This document shows, one piece after another, positions 1 to 12,248 of a DNA stretch of 64,000 nucleotides. This stretch comes from Plutella xylostella (taxonomy: Eukaryota > Arthropoda > Insecta > Lepidoptera > Plutellidae). The position numbers and the translations under genes were made by a program. The stretch spans positions 5,773,501 to 5,837,500 of the forward strand of contig NC_063983.1 in NCBI RefSeq assembly GCF_932276165.1, in the 5' to 3' direction. How positions within the stretch are numbered: the stretch's first letter is position 1; each line of letters opens with the position of its first letter. A model generated the notes under the pieces. It did no database searches. It saw nothing but the letters and a program-made list of their open reading frames with translations, and had not been told where the DNA came from.

Positions 1-2128
1 CCGGTATTGAAAATAGTTCCGGTATTGCATGCCCTAGTAGCAATGTTGCGACAAGGCGCGTCGTCTACTGCATCTTCATGTCGTGTCGTCCTCTAATAAT
101 TTACACGCACCATAATAAGTGTTAACCATTTCTAGGTCTCTACACCGATGGCCATCTAACCCGAATGTTAATGCATAGATGAATGGGTGACGTGCACAAA
201 AGATTCTGATGTGTAGCGATTGTTGAGTAAAAGAACGCTGATTATATCTAGCCCCAATTGAAATCTAGAATCTAAATTGATAACCGAGCATACAAACATA
301 CCTACGCTTTTGATAAATGCTATAAAACATTCACAGCAATCACTACAATAGGTTCAATTACAACAACATAAGTTTTGTAATAAAATATGCAAAATTCAAT
401 TAACATACCTATTGATAATAGTTTAGAATAGGACAAATAACTTATAGTACTATATGTATAGGAAACAAGAAGTGAGGCACTAAAATAGTATTGAATTGGT
501 AATTGTTAGACTTTACGAGAACGGTAATGATAATTTTACACGCGTCTCACACGACTTTAACATAATTTACGCCTCATATGTTGATATCGAAGCTTATTCC
601 ATGTTTGTACTGAGTTATACTTAAGTCAGTTAGTTTCACACCTGAGAACATGAAGTTAAGCAGAACTTGAATATGACATGCTAAGCTATGACAAGCTGAA
701 TTATCGTTTAGTAAGACCGTCCGTTTAGTATGATAAGCTGAATTATCGTTTAGGAGATTCCGTCGATACATTCATTCAAGTGAGAAACTGGCCCTAAGTT
801 GTGTAAGTTCGTATCCACCAAGCTTACAAAAACCTTAGAGAAATCCTATAAGTGCCAAGCTTTACAATGAAACTGAAATATAATATCATAGGGTTAAAAC
901 ACTGGTTGGATTTGTAACGCTATAACGAACGGAATAAGTATACTGAAAAATATTTCAGGTAAGTAAGTATGATTATTTTGTAGATGTGCAAAAAATATAG
1001 GTACTTAAGTGAATTTATTCTTTTCTACAACACGCACTGATATACTTAATAATAAGTATTTTTTTGCTATAGGTACAATCAGTTAAGATAAACGGTAAGT
1101 ACTTACTTTCAACGGAGCAAGGATATAATCAAGACCTGACATTAAATAAGGTAGTAACTACGTTTAATACGTATTAATTTCACCTACTATAGGTACAAAA
1201 TTATACTACGACTAGGAACTGGGTGGTTTAAAGAGAGTGGCTGTTGGTAGTTATGTGCCCACTACCTACCGATGTAGGTCAACCACCTATGTTATGCTCT
1301 AGTTTCAGGGATAAGTAATCGTTGGTTGTATTCCGGCGTAAGTTGTCATAATAAAGAAGGCATAAGCGTTTTTTTTTTTTATATACATTAAATATTGCTA
1401 TAATCAGACCGTAGTCCACTGCTGGATTCAATTAAGGGCTATGCTATGTTTAGATAGTATTTATGTAAGTATTTAAAAACAATGTCATATAATAGTAAAT
1501 GAGGAGACCAGCTTTAATTCGCTAACCGGAATATTTTGAAAAGAATATCACACCTGTGAGTAGTGTTAACAAAGTGTTAATGATATCTAGTTGCTTATTA
1601 TTTCTGTCCTACATAAACATTCGGCATTTCCTTATCACTGGCCTTATCTCTTTGATGCTACCTACAAAGTTTGTATGTTGTGTCTCTCTTTCTAGCTTAC
1701 ATAAGAGAACTTCTATTTGTATACGAACCAACCGGCATAGCAACGAACACTGGACATACGGATTTGCGAAACGGTGATCTACTCCAAAATACATAACTAG
1801 CTCTTCCATTTCGAGATAACCACTACAAAATAATGTCGGCTGTGCAAACTTGCTAAACTGTAATGGAATTTATGAAGTAGGATGGACATGGATAGTACGA
1901 GTATACAATGCAATGACTACCAGAGCGATTGTCAATATTGTCATTTGATAATAAGGTCAAAGCATGAGCCATCCAAGTCATGCGAAGTCAGATACTATGA
2001 GATAGGACTTGGCAGATCCTGTAAAGGACACTACGATCCCTTGCTGTCTAACCAATATTCGCCAAAAAACCGCACTGACAAGTGAATACATAATGTGTAC
2101 GTTCATATGATAAGAGTAGCGGACTCAC
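1..2128. other. No gene recognised; probably intron of the leftward gene
   Basis: AT-rich DNA with no convincing exon on either strand. The short open frames here show no domain and no flanking splice sites. A 19-bp direct repeat (AAGCTGAATTATCGTTTAG) occurs at 693-711 and 735-753. If the phase-2 exon at 2129-2316 is real, this stretch is the start of its downstream intron. Confidence 0.5.
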
Positions 2129-2316
2129 GGCCAAGTCCCGGAGCGCGAGCGGCGCAGACTCTTGGGCTGCAGGTCTTGCTGGTGCATCAGCCCCTGAGGG
2201 ATGAGGCTCTTCGCCAGCCCCTTGCGGCGCGCCAGCCGGCACCCCCCCCGCTCCGCCGCGCCCTTCCCCCGCAGCTTCCCCTCACAACCACTCCACAGAG
2301 ACTCCATCGACAGCAT
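2129..2316 (-). CDS. Candidate alternative first coding exon of an unrecognised gene (partial)
   Basis: An ATG at 2316 on the minus strand opens a frame of 62 codons beginning MLSMESLWSGCEGKL and rich in Arg, Lys and Ser. It ends at a good donor (CC|GTGAGT, exon end 2129) in phase 2, so a downstream exon must lie left of the window. GC content is far above the surroundings and a GC-rich promoter-like stretch lies just upstream (2320-2700). I do not recognise the family and see no domain. The exon ends in the same phase as those at 5758-5879 and 6738-6872, which suggests alternative N-termini spliced to one shared exon. It could instead be a separate gene; the start codon is inferred. Confidence 0.42.
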
Positions 2317-2760
2317 CACAGATCACAACTCATCACTTCCCCAACTTTCACAATCCAACCTTGCCGGTGTTGCAATTCTGACACGCCGAAACCGAATAAA
2401 CTACAGGTTTACGCGGACCTTCGGTTTAGTAGCACTTTGAATTTCGACTGGAATTTTAGAACGTGCGTTGCAAAATGTGGCCTTTAGGTTTGCGCGCGAA
2501 AATGTTACCACGGTGGTTTGGTATAATATCAGTTGTTTTTTTTTTGCGGGTGTAAAAGTGCCGCGTGTGTGTGTGGTGGCGAGCGCGCGAGGAGTGACTG
2601 CGACTACTGCGAGTGTGGGGCGGTGGAGCGGCTCACGGGCCGCGGCGATCACGTCCACTCCCCATGTGTGCAGATGCGCCGTTCACACGAGATAGCCGGG
2701 TCCGCCTTGTCTTTGATTAACTATGGACTGTCACCACGAAGTCCACCAAGTAACGACATG
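2317..2760 (-). promoter_or_regulatory. GC-rich promoter and 5' leader region
   Basis: A CpG-rich block, densest at 2575-2670, sits immediately upstream of the minus-strand ATG at 2316 and contrasts sharply with AT-rich flanks. No TATA box is evident. The call rests on base composition and position only. Confidence 0.35.
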
Positions 2761-5757
2761 GTGTAAAGGTTGATAGTATAATTATGATAGCTGCTAGAAC
2801 AAAGATTTTCAGGCTGTTTTCAGAAACTTTCTTATATCATCATCATCGGCATAGACATTTTTCATAGAATTTTTGACTGAATTTATTTCAATAAGACGAG
2901 AACTCTTTCGTATTTGAATAAACCTAACTAAGAATGAATTAATTAATCTAAGTACCTATTTAATAACAATTCAGCCAATCGCAGATCTCCATATCATACT
3001 TAAGTTATATTCAGAGTTGTGAAAACGGCAGTAGTATTGCATTCATCTCGAGATGAATCGCCCGCGGACGACATTATGTAACGTACATTCATTTCACATA
3101 ATGTATGCTGAAACTGAAACCTCGCATGCTATTTCTTCAGAAGAGAAAGTATGAATATACAAACATTAACGTGAATGTAATGTGAGTTATTGTTCGAAAG
3201 TGAAGAATCTCTGTTTCATAAACAGATAAACTGAAAATATGTACTCCAATCCAATGTACTCAATTTTTTTTTATTATTTTTAACCCTTCAAGAGTAATTG
3301 TTGTCTAGCGTATCTGGCCCAATTTTGATATGTTTACGTATTACATATATTTTTCGCTTTAAATTGTTTCGCTTTTTGGGGTAAGTGAAAGTAGCCTCTA
3401 CATTGTAATCGGTCTTTCGAACCCTATTCAACATAATAAACAATAATCGTCTTACTCTTAAACAGATAACCTAACATAAAAGTACAAGTAAAAATATGGA
3501 TCCTACATAACTAAAGAAACTTGATCGAGTGATCGGCGCGTGCGCTTATGCAAATGTGCATTCGAGTATTATCTGTGTTTGTATTCACGGCGCCGGCGAC
3601 CCGAAGCCCACTACATATCAGTGTTAGGTACAAAGTACCTAACGGTACTTTTGCGAAATCTAGGTAGGTGACATCGCCTAAGCTTGAAGCTAGGATACTT
3701 ACTACAATTTAAATTTAAGAAAGATGCCTGATTTATTGGAGACTGTAAGGCATTTAAATTTTAATTTAAATTCAGCATAATCTCTCAGTCTAAAACTAAA
3801 GATGATGGTGATGCATGTGCATTAAAGTTCTATTATTTATTTAAGGAAATAAAAAATAGTGTTTTATCTGAATTTTATAGTACTTATAGCCATTGATGAT
3901 TCATAAATATTTAGCCATTTATCATTAGTTGCCACTAACGTCATCTAGATATAATACTAATAGTATTTTTGAAAGAGAAAATGTATATTGTTTAACACTA
4001 CAATAATTCATTCTTAAAATTATTCAATATGCAAATTATGAATGCAATAATGCTCTACCTGCTAATAATTTGAAGAATGAAAACCTTCCAACAATTGTAA
4101 TAAGTATCTTTGAAAATGGGTTGTGGGTATTAGTCATGACTGATATTATTGATTCTCTAAGCCTTAGACAATGATACCTTAGAGTCTAAGGTATGATTGT
4201 CAAGGGATTTACTTAAATGATTGTGGTAAGTGGTAAGGTTACTGCCATATTAGTGCCAAAGGAGAATGGCCATTTCTCTATGGCGCCATGACCCAGAGCG
4301 GCCATTGATGAAACATACACTGATGTGTAGTCCGTGACTACAGCATATACTGGTATTAATTTTATTATTATGAGGCATGGGAGAACGAAGATGTAAGTGC
4401 TGAAAGATCAAACAGTCTTTCTACTGTAATAGATGTTACCCTCGAGCTAAAAATTGTTTTTAAAAGTGTTCCCGTGGGAATTCCTGGATAAAAAGTATCC
4501 TATTTTATTCCAGGATAACGGGAACTTGAATAGAATAAAATAATTTTTGAAATTCGTATCTTTATAAACATAGGTTTTTGAGTGTGAAATGTGCAAAAAT
4601 AATTATAATATTATTTGCATAAATAAAATCATGTTATACATTTTGCGATGCACTATGTATTGGGAATCCCATGATTTACATTATTTTGCGTGTAATATTC
4701 ATCAAAATCATATATAACGAAAAAATTAAAATTAATTAATTAACTTTTGAACCCTAATATCTCAAGAACCCCATGGTTTAGATTTTTTTAAATATTTTTT
4801 CCTGATAGTAGACATTTTTATCAATAACTTAAAATAGGTTTGGTTAGTGGCTGCTAACTTACGCAAAGCGGGTCAGATTTCGCCAGTTCTTCTTTACTCT
4901 AAATAGTTTTTAGAGTTTAGTAAACTACTTGGCTTTTACACAAAGTTCTCTTTATTCAACAGCATATTTTTTTAATTTTAGTATTTAAGTGTACTGTATT
5001 GTGTAATATGTATATAAATTATAACGCAGAATGAAGGTGCTGCGCACAATCCTGCGAGGATTATTGTAGTATCCTTAAGCTTGTTTTTTCTTATGTATTA
5101 TTACCTATAATTCAATAAATAAATAAAATAAATCAATAGTGTGTTATTTCAGATAGATAGTCTAAGTCTACCAGGACAATAAAATGGCAATCAAAATAAA
5201 CCAATTAGCACAGAACATAAATTTTTAAAGAGGTCTAACCCATATTTCAGTTAATTTGTTCCATATGCAAGTAAGTACCTTAACTTGATACAGTCAATTT
5301 ATCATAAATTATAGAAGAGGAAATAGAATTAAGCCAATTGTAATGAGACTTATTTATTTATTTAAAGTACTTACCAAATTTCAAGTCTTTGCCATGGTAG
5401 ATTATTGTTACAGTGTAAGTAATTGATATACTGGCTAACAAGACCAACCATATCCAATAAATATTAATAAATCCAACACTAAATTAATGAAGATGATGCA
5501 AATATTTCCAATTTCAACAGTTGAAACAGGGAAGGTTGGCCAGGGTTAGCACAGTGTTGGCTGAGATGTAAATGGGCCATCCACCACTTTACGTTTAGTT
5601 TAGTTACCACTAAGAAATTCAGGACACATGATAGCAAAGAAAACACAGTACAAAATGTATGTACTTACCTACAACTATTGTACTTTGTCTGGATAAATAT
5701 TAAATGGCACATACATAATAAATTTCATTTTTTATTGATAAACACATAGGAACTTAC
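2761..5757. other. Non-coding stretch with repeat fragments
   Basis: No exon is supported. At about 4456-4530 there is a decayed minus-strand fragment of the short repeat seen intact at 58.8 and 62.2 kb (shared GTTCCCGTGGGAATTCC core). At about 5108-5135 an ATAAATAAATAAAATAAAT run looks like the end of an old LINE insertion. The rest is simple AT-rich DNA. Confidence 0.45.
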
Positions 5758-5879
5758 CTCTCAATTTCTTCAGCTGTTTCTTTGCTGGTTGTAGGTTTCA
5801 GTTTAGATTTGTTAGCATCAGAGAAAGTTTGGGATTCAGTGTCTACAACTTCAGTTATAATTACTCCATTCGTTGCCAT
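5758..5879 (-). CDS. Candidate alternative first coding exon of an unrecognised gene (partial)
   Basis: On the minus strand an ATG at 5879 opens 40 codons plus 2 nt, beginning MATNGVIITEVVDTES and ending in an acidic Glu-rich stretch. A consensus donor (GAGAG|GTAAGT) follows at 5758. There is no good acceptor upstream of the ATG, only AT-rich DNA and then a promoter-like region near 6000-6080, so it reads as a first exon. It ends in phase 2 like the exons at 2129-2316 and 6738-6872. No family is recognised; the next exon would lie to the left. Confidence 0.45.
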
Positions 5880-6100
5880 TTCACATAGAAGTGAAGGAAA
5901 ATTAAACCATTTATCACATTTACAATTAATCAAGCACTTTAATCATGTTTATAAATGAAAACTATGTAAATATTTCAGTTTTTCAAATTTTATAGGTTGT
6001 TTTACGCGACGACAACAAATGACATTTGGCATTATTGCCGTTGAGGTTGACAGTTGACAGATATGACAGTGACAGATAAATCCTACACAGAGTAGAAAAG
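5880..6100 (-). promoter_or_regulatory. Likely 5' leader and promoter of the 5758-5879 exon
   Basis: Upstream of the ATG is a short AT-rich leader, then a stretch around 6000-6080 with clustered TGACA and CGACGACAA motifs and no repeat identity. Position is the main argument; no TATA box is clear. Confidence 0.3.
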
Positions 6101-6548
6101 TTTTTTCTTGTTTTTTCATCAGGCAACATTTTGGTAATAATTCAAAAATTAATAGTCATGCTACTCGACACTAGATGGCGCTAGTCATAAAAATTAAAGA
6201 TAGGTATAGTATTATAGGTACTCATAAAATTAACACTCTTCCAAGAGATAAGCACTGGACAGAGAGACTAGGTAGCTGCATGTGGTTATCATGATTTTAG
6301 ATTTGGGGTTTCCATTCTATACAATTTTTCATGTAGGTAGGTAGGTACCTAAGCTAAACTCAGGGGCCACACACCGTTTTTACACGACCCGATTTTTTAA
6401 CGGGTCGAAATAGTACCGATGCTTATGTAGTTGGCGGGACGGATCTAGGTCGCTCACACACTGCACTGCCATAACATTCTGCACTGGGGGCCTATATCCG
6501 CCGACCAAAGCGTACAGTCGGCATGAACCCTAACCTATACATAGATAG

Positions 6549-6687
6549 ACTGGGTTCCCCGTATCTACCCGTACTGGTAACCTGCTGTTTATCTTTCTGC
6601 GAGTGCGCTAGAGCATTTCCCGGTTTTAAATCTCTCAGTTCGCTATCTAATCAAGTTACCGGTACGGGTAGATACAGGGAACCCGGT
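6549..6687. repeat. Fold-back repeat with 33-bp arms
   Basis: Arm 6549-6581 (ACTGGGTTCCCCGTATCTAC...) is the reverse complement of arm 6655-6687 with about three mismatches, separated by about 73 bp of unrelated DNA. The unit could form a long hairpin. It lies about 50 bp downstream (on the minus strand) of the 6738-6872 exon. It may be a small MITE; no target duplication was identified. Confidence 0.6.
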
Positions 6688-6737
6688 TCTTTATGTAAGC
6701 ACCCTACAGGATGGTTTGGTATTCGTAGCGGACATAC

Positions 6738-6872
6738 CTGAAAGTGTTGAGCCTGTCAGCGATGTTGGTGAGCACGGTCTTCCGCAGCGGCCCCGGGGAG
6801 CCCCCGGGCGAGTTGTCCCGAGACTCCGCCGCCAGCGCGCGCGCCACCGCCAGGTCTTGCTCGTTTATCATC
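6738..6872 (-). CDS. Candidate 5' coding exon of an unrecognised gene (partial)
   Basis: A minus-strand exon with acceptor TTCCAG|G (start 6872), ATG at 6871, 44 codons plus 2 nt, and donor TTTCAG|GTATGT (end 6738). The peptide begins MINEQDLAVARALAAESRD, continues with a Gly/Ser/Pro stretch (DNSPGGSPGPL) and ends VLTNIADRLNTF. GC content at third positions is high, as in the other genuine exons of this window. The acceptor implies at least one upstream non-coding exon; the GC-rich patch near 10.05-10.2 kb is a possible site. Phase 2 matches the two other candidate first exons to the left. No family recognised. Splicing onto the PFKFB frame was considered and rejected because that frame hits a stop. 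Confidence 0.5.
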
Positions 6873-8888
6873 CTGGAATTTAATTTATACAGGGTGTTAT
6901 GATGGGTGTAGTAGTCGATAGGAGGTGAGTCAGAGGGTTATCGGTGATACCACTTATACTAATCCACTATTGCACTATGACTTCAGACAAATTCCAAAAA
7001 AAACGTAGCTTCATAGAAACTTATTGGTGACGTGAAGTTTTAATATTGGGTATGTAGGCTTTGTTTTTTCAAATTTCTGAATGTGTTGACCGAGTGTTCC
7101 GACTTCCTAAACAATTTTTGCAAGCAGGTATACACGATGCATGAAACGTAGGGTGACTTTTATTAAAAACATTGCAGAAAATGGTGTTTCGTGCCTATGT
7201 GCTTGGTAAATATTAGGAAAATAAGTTAGCCACTGTCTAGGCGGAGACATAAATTTAAAAACCTTATGTGCAGGTAAATCTTATTGTTTGCACAAACTTG
7301 ACACTTGGTAATGTTATGTGAACAAAGGTTAAGTTTGCTCAGCAAAATCAAGGTTTTTACTGCACGTGTTAGCGAGTACTTACCTATCTATCACACATAA
7401 TCTATTTGATATTTCATGATCGAAGTTTAGTTTAGTAGTAGGTATAAAATACATCAAATTAACCCAGATAGGTAAGTACTTATAGTTACCAATATATTTC
7501 TAGAAGTCAGCTGGTGACTATCGTCATCGACAAAATGTGACACTGATTGACTCAGTTTTAAAGACTATAGGGCTGATAACAATAAGTTTTTCTTAAGTTT
7601 AGAATAAGTTATTTAGATTGTATTGTGTACATAGATATTTACAGTTTGATTAAATGTAATAAGAATGATCATAGACATAGGTAGGAAGTGCTGTGGTTTC
7701 TTACTTACACAACTGGAAGTAATATTTAATGGGTACCTTGTAATCGTTTTGAAACCAATAATTTAAAACGACACACAACAAAACCTCCTTCAATAAACTT
7801 TCTCATAAAAATCTTGTTTATCAAGTGGCCAGTTAACTTCTGTCAATGTCAATCGGAGGTTCTTAATTTGAAAAAAGTATACTTTACACGACGTTAAACT
7901 ATATCGGGGTCTTAATTGGACCCGTGTGGACCTCGCCTGTGTGTCTGTAGGCCCAAGGCAAACATCTCAAGCGGGTAATGAGGCCATTTATGTCATGGAT
8001 TGTTCTTCGATTCAATGTCCACTCTAAATGCGGCACGTTTTGACCGAAACAAGATTATCATGTGATTGATATATTAGTTCGTGTTGCAGTGTCAGCACGG
8101 ACGTGAAACTAGATCATGACGAATTGTACCTATACACAATTCGGTCCAAACAAACTTGATAGTACCTAAAGTTGGCTGCGATTACACTTTTGTGCTTTGT
8201 CAAACTAACAAACTGTCAATCTTTGAAAGAAGTTTCGTAACTTAGGTACATGATGAAATGATGAAACCACATTATCACATTATATAGCCATTACAGGGAT
8301 ATGCCTCTCCGAACGAGCCCCACTTGAATGTAATGTATCGTTGGCTATTATCATCATCATCCACCTGCTACCAATCAGTCTGATTGATCTCTTCAGGACC
8401 TTCAGGTCTCCACTGGTGAGAAGTAAGTACTTAGATAGGTAATTGACGAAAATTTATATGAATTAATAAATGTCTGATGTTGCTAATGCAGGCAGTATAT
8501 GGATGGACTTCATGACACCTGCATCGAGAGATTAACGTCTTCTCCTGGACCCCAGACCTATTTCAGAGACTGTTATATTCTTACTGTAGCCCTAGCCCTA
8601 TATCCTTAGGACACAGACTTGTATCTGGTATCTGCTTAACAGAAATAGAATCCCATAAACCATACCACTATGACTGTGTCAATGAGTAAGTCGTCAGCGA
8701 CTTGGTGTAAAAATGAAGCTGTTTATTTTAAAGAAAAACATTAGTTATTAAACATTAGACATTAAACAAACATTAGACTCGGTTGAGTCGGGTGAGTGAC
8801 ACAGGTTTCACAAATATAAAACTTGATAAAACATAGGTCTACCCACCTAAGTACATCTCAGAAACAAAACTTTTATTTACTTATGTAG
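6873..8888. other. No feature recognised
   Basis: AT-rich DNA without a convincing exon, RNA gene or bounded repeat. Probably an intron of the leftward gene if its first exon lies near 10 kb. Confidence 0.4.
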
Positions 8889-8891
8889 GTA

Positions 8892-9847
8892 GGGGAGACC
8901 GGGGACAAAAGTAACAGTTTGCATCTTCTGTCTGATTTCTCGTTATTGATAACATTTACGATAAAATAAATATAGTCACATAAAACTTTCGTTTATAGTC
9001 TACAAAAATCCATTATTACTTTACCTAATACATCTAGAATTTTAGCATTTCTAAGGCCTCAAAAAAAAAAGGGAAATCGTTACTTTCGACCCCATGGTCA
9101 GGACGAAAGTAACAAGGCATGGGTCGAAAGTAACAACCCATAAATTCTGCCCAATGTTATAAATACGATTCAAAAGAAAGAACAAAAAAAACAATCATAT
9201 TATTTAGTTAAGAAAACTTCTTGAAAACTATCGAAACTAAAAAAAACTTATGACTTATTGGCAAAACAAAAAAAAACTTCTTAATATAAACTGTAAATGA
9301 GATCCATCATTTAAACTGACAAACTGATAAGAAGTTGTTTTATTTGTGCCATAATATACAATATTATGACACAAATATCTAATCAAAACAATAAAAAATA
9401 AAAATTTATAATGTGGCATGGCAAACTTACGTAAGTAATTCGTTACTTTTGTCCTGCCGCGAGCTGTTACTTTTGTACCCATCCCCATTTTTTAAATATT
9501 AGGCGACATAACTTTAAAACAGCACGTGTTATTCGAAAACAATTTATGACATGCTACAGACAATCTTATAATGAATCAATGAACAAATAGTCATATGGTT
9601 CTTGGCATCTTAATTCTACGTAAACACTAAATGAATAAATACCAAAAAACTTACTTTGGGTGTGTAAAATCACGAAAAGCTCACTAAAACAATCTTGCAC
9701 CGCGGCACGGGCGTGGAAAATGATATCATGCGTGGGGGGCATCGCATGCTGACTACCAGCTGTAGCTTGGGACGTTAAGGCTATTGGGGAAGTCCACAGA
9801 GTCTTTGTTACTTTCTACCCGCTGTTACTTTTGTCCCCGGTCTCCCC
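8892..9847. mobile_element. Non-autonomous DNA transposon with GGGGAGACCGGGGAC termini
   Basis: The left end GGGGAGACCGGGGACAAAAG (from 8892) is repeated in perfect inverted orientation at the right end (to 9847). The match can be extended by three bases each side (29 bp in all), which would make the flanking TA a two-base target duplication. The motif GTTACTTTYGTCC or its complement recurs inside near 9080, 9105, 9128, 9443 and 9467, so sub-terminal repeats are dense. No transposase frame is visible. Superfamily is uncertain; TA duplication would fit Tc1/mariner-type insertion. Confidence 0.75.
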
Positions 9848-9850
9848 TAC

Positions 9851-10822
9851 TTACCTATAACTACTAACTTATTTACTTAGGTATATACTTTTATTTCCAT
9901 GATGAAGATGATCAATTAATTAAAGGTAGTTAGGTAAGTACTTACAGTAAATTTCAATGAACTTCTTCGAAATTCAATCCTTCCAAATTCGAATTTCAGA
10001 ATTCACGTTCACCAAAAAGTTTTTAATTCACACAAAAAGTTTGTCGGGTAAGCCGGCCGCTATTGTTGCGGCGTGGCTCGCACTGGCTCGTGATTTGTAT
10101 GACAATGCGTTGAGTACACGCGAGAGCTATTTTCGTTCGGGGGTTATGGAGTGGTGCAGGGAGGCTGAGCCTACCCATACCCAGTACCCACACGTCACTA
10201 ACTAAGCCACGGTCACAAGTCACAACCTCTCACTCTTCGTACACTGCTCAATGTGATAAATAGCCATGGACTTTTTAAATAGGTATCTACGTCGTCGTAA
10301 TGGACGTGCTTAAATACAACTTAACTATCAATCAAATTGAGATTTTATCGTGACATTTATGTGTCTACCTACAGTTCACCTACGTAGTAGTAGGTACTTA
10401 GATACTTATGTCTTTATATTTTTAATGTTATTGTTTATTGACATACTTATATAAAAGAGAGATTTTATTTATGGAGATATAATAAGAACCTACGTCCTCT
10501 TTTATTAAAGTGTAACTAGGAAAGGTATTCAAAATTCATGACGTAAAATAAAAACTGTCCGATACGTTTTTTACGAAAAAAAATCTTTTGACTGCAATGC
10601 AAATAGCGTGATACTTTAGCTACAAGCGCCCTTAAGTAGGTTCCTACTCAAGTTAGAAATGTGATAGGTAAGTGGGTGTGGATTTCCCAGGCCATTAGGG
10701 TAGTACTACGTAATCAATTTAAGCTTTACCTATATTTTAAAGGTTGTACAAATTTAATATTTATGTATATCATAGACTAGTATATACAGTACATACTAAG
10801 TCTATGATTTATATCGAGTATG
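9851..10822. other. Non-coding stretch with a GC-richer island at about 10040-10210
   Basis: Most of this is AT-rich. The segment 10040-10210 is clearly GC-richer and open on both strands, but neither reading shows a domain or good splice borders. It could hold an untranslated first exon or promoter for the leftward gene at 6738-6872. Confidence 0.3.
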
Positions 10823-11321
10823 GTCCAGATCAGTGGCGGATTTACCTATAGGCCAAAAAGGCCAGTGCCTAGGGCGGCAGATTGAGAGGGGCGGCAAATT
10901 TGGCAAATAAGTACCTAGTTTTTTTTTTATAATTAATTATACGTGTATCATCTGTACCATCCATGTATAAATTACTATTATAAAATACGAAAACGATTAA
11001 TAAACGCTTTGTAATATTTCGATAAAACCGGATCCTGGATCATTAGATACTATATCTATCTTTGCTACTGCGAAAACAGAATTTGGAGCATATTATTATT
11101 TATCCAAACTTGGATAGCACTTCGCGTTGCACACCGCTGCCCCCCTACTCTTGAAAGGCAATGTATTGCGTCTGTCTTGCGTTGGCAACATTTAGATTTT
11201 GGCCAAAAAAGTCTTTTGGCGTTTTTGTAAAATAATTTCTAAATTGTATGCATTATATTCTTGTTTCTATGTTCTTAAAATAGGCATTACCTAGCTGATT
11301 ACATAAGTATTTTTAGTCTTT

Positions 11322-11801
11322 GGGGCCGTCCATTAATCACGTGAGGCTCAAAGGCCCCCCCTCCTTGGAGGGGGTACGGAAAACCTCACGAAACATCACG
11401 AGGGGGGAGGGGGGGTCTTGTTACACATCACGTGTATAAATTTTTTGAACGGCGCAAAATTTTCTACAATAATAAATTTTATTGCAAATACACATTATAA
11501 ATGTTTTCCAATTCAAAACGCAATTTTCGATACATTTGTATCTATGTATTTGGGTAGATATATCAGCTGTCCGATACCCATAGTACAGGCTCAGCCTAGC
11601 TTGGGGTTGGATGGCCGTGTGTGATATTTATTATTATTATTTACTATTTTTTCTAGTCAAAAATAGCCTTTACATAGATTTCCAAAAAAATACACGTGAT
11701 CCAGGGGGGAGGGAGGGTCCCAAACCTCACCGAATATCACCAGGGGGGAGGGGGGGTCAAAAAATGAGAAAAATGACCTCACGTGATTAATGGACGGCCC
11801 C
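11322..11801. mobile_element. Nested MITE with GGGGCCGTCCATTAATCACG termini
   Basis: A 480-bp unit inside the 10831-12240 hAT element. The left end GGGGCCGTCCATTAATCACG plus five more bases is matched exactly, inverted, at the right end. Flanks read CTTT before and TTTG after, compatible with a TTT duplication. The interior carries paired AGGGGGGAGGGGGGGTC blocks near each end. Superfamily not assigned. It contains a SINE fragment. Confidence 0.8.
11536..11640 (+). mobile_element. SINE 3' fragment inside the nested MITE
   Basis: The segment reading GTAGATATATCAGCTGTCCG through GGATGGCCGTGTGTGATATT and a TTATTATTATT tail matches the 3' body of the tRNA-derived SINE at about 37860-38098 (opposite strand). 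The tRNA-like head is missing. This is a third nesting level: SINE inside MITE inside hAT. Confidence 0.7.
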
Positions 11802-12248
11802 TTTGTAAAAACGCTTTTGAAGAGAAGTTATGATTTTTTAAATGTTGACAACGAAAGACAGACGCATTACATTGCCTTTCAAGAGTAGGGGGGCTGAACG
11901 AATGAACCGATTTAGTTTTTTTTGTATCACATGTGTTCTACGGGAGAGTGTTCTTGGACAATAAGTTTGCTGAAAATCGATTTTTAAAAGTTACAGATGT
12001 TTTACGGTTTAAAGTCTTTTTACGTTTTTTATTTGCCTGTCAAATTAAACTTTTTAGGTTAACATTAAACTCTTCAGTACATAGCGGGTTGCAAAAATAA
12101 TCTAATTAAACGACAGAAATATGATTAAGTTCACATTCGTACTAATAACGGAATTAAACTAACGTATTGAATTTCAAAAGTCCGTAGGGGCGGCAAAATA
12201 TTAATGGCCTACGGGCGGCAAATTTGTAAATCCGCCACTGGTCCAGAT

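Larger units (their letters stand above)
10831..12240. mobile_element. hAT-type non-autonomous element with perfect 8-bp target duplication
   Basis: Terminal inverted repeats CAGTGGCGGATTTAC (10831-10845) and GTAAATCCGCCACTG (12226-12240) are exact complements. The flanks GTCCAGAT at 10823-10830 and 12241-12248 are an identical 8-bp duplication, as hAT transposases make. A second, inner inverted repeat of roughly 90 bp (about 11139-11230 against 11806-11894) shares about 39 of 40 bases in its best part. A different transposon (11322-11801) is nested between those inner arms. No transposase frame survives. Confidence 0.9.
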
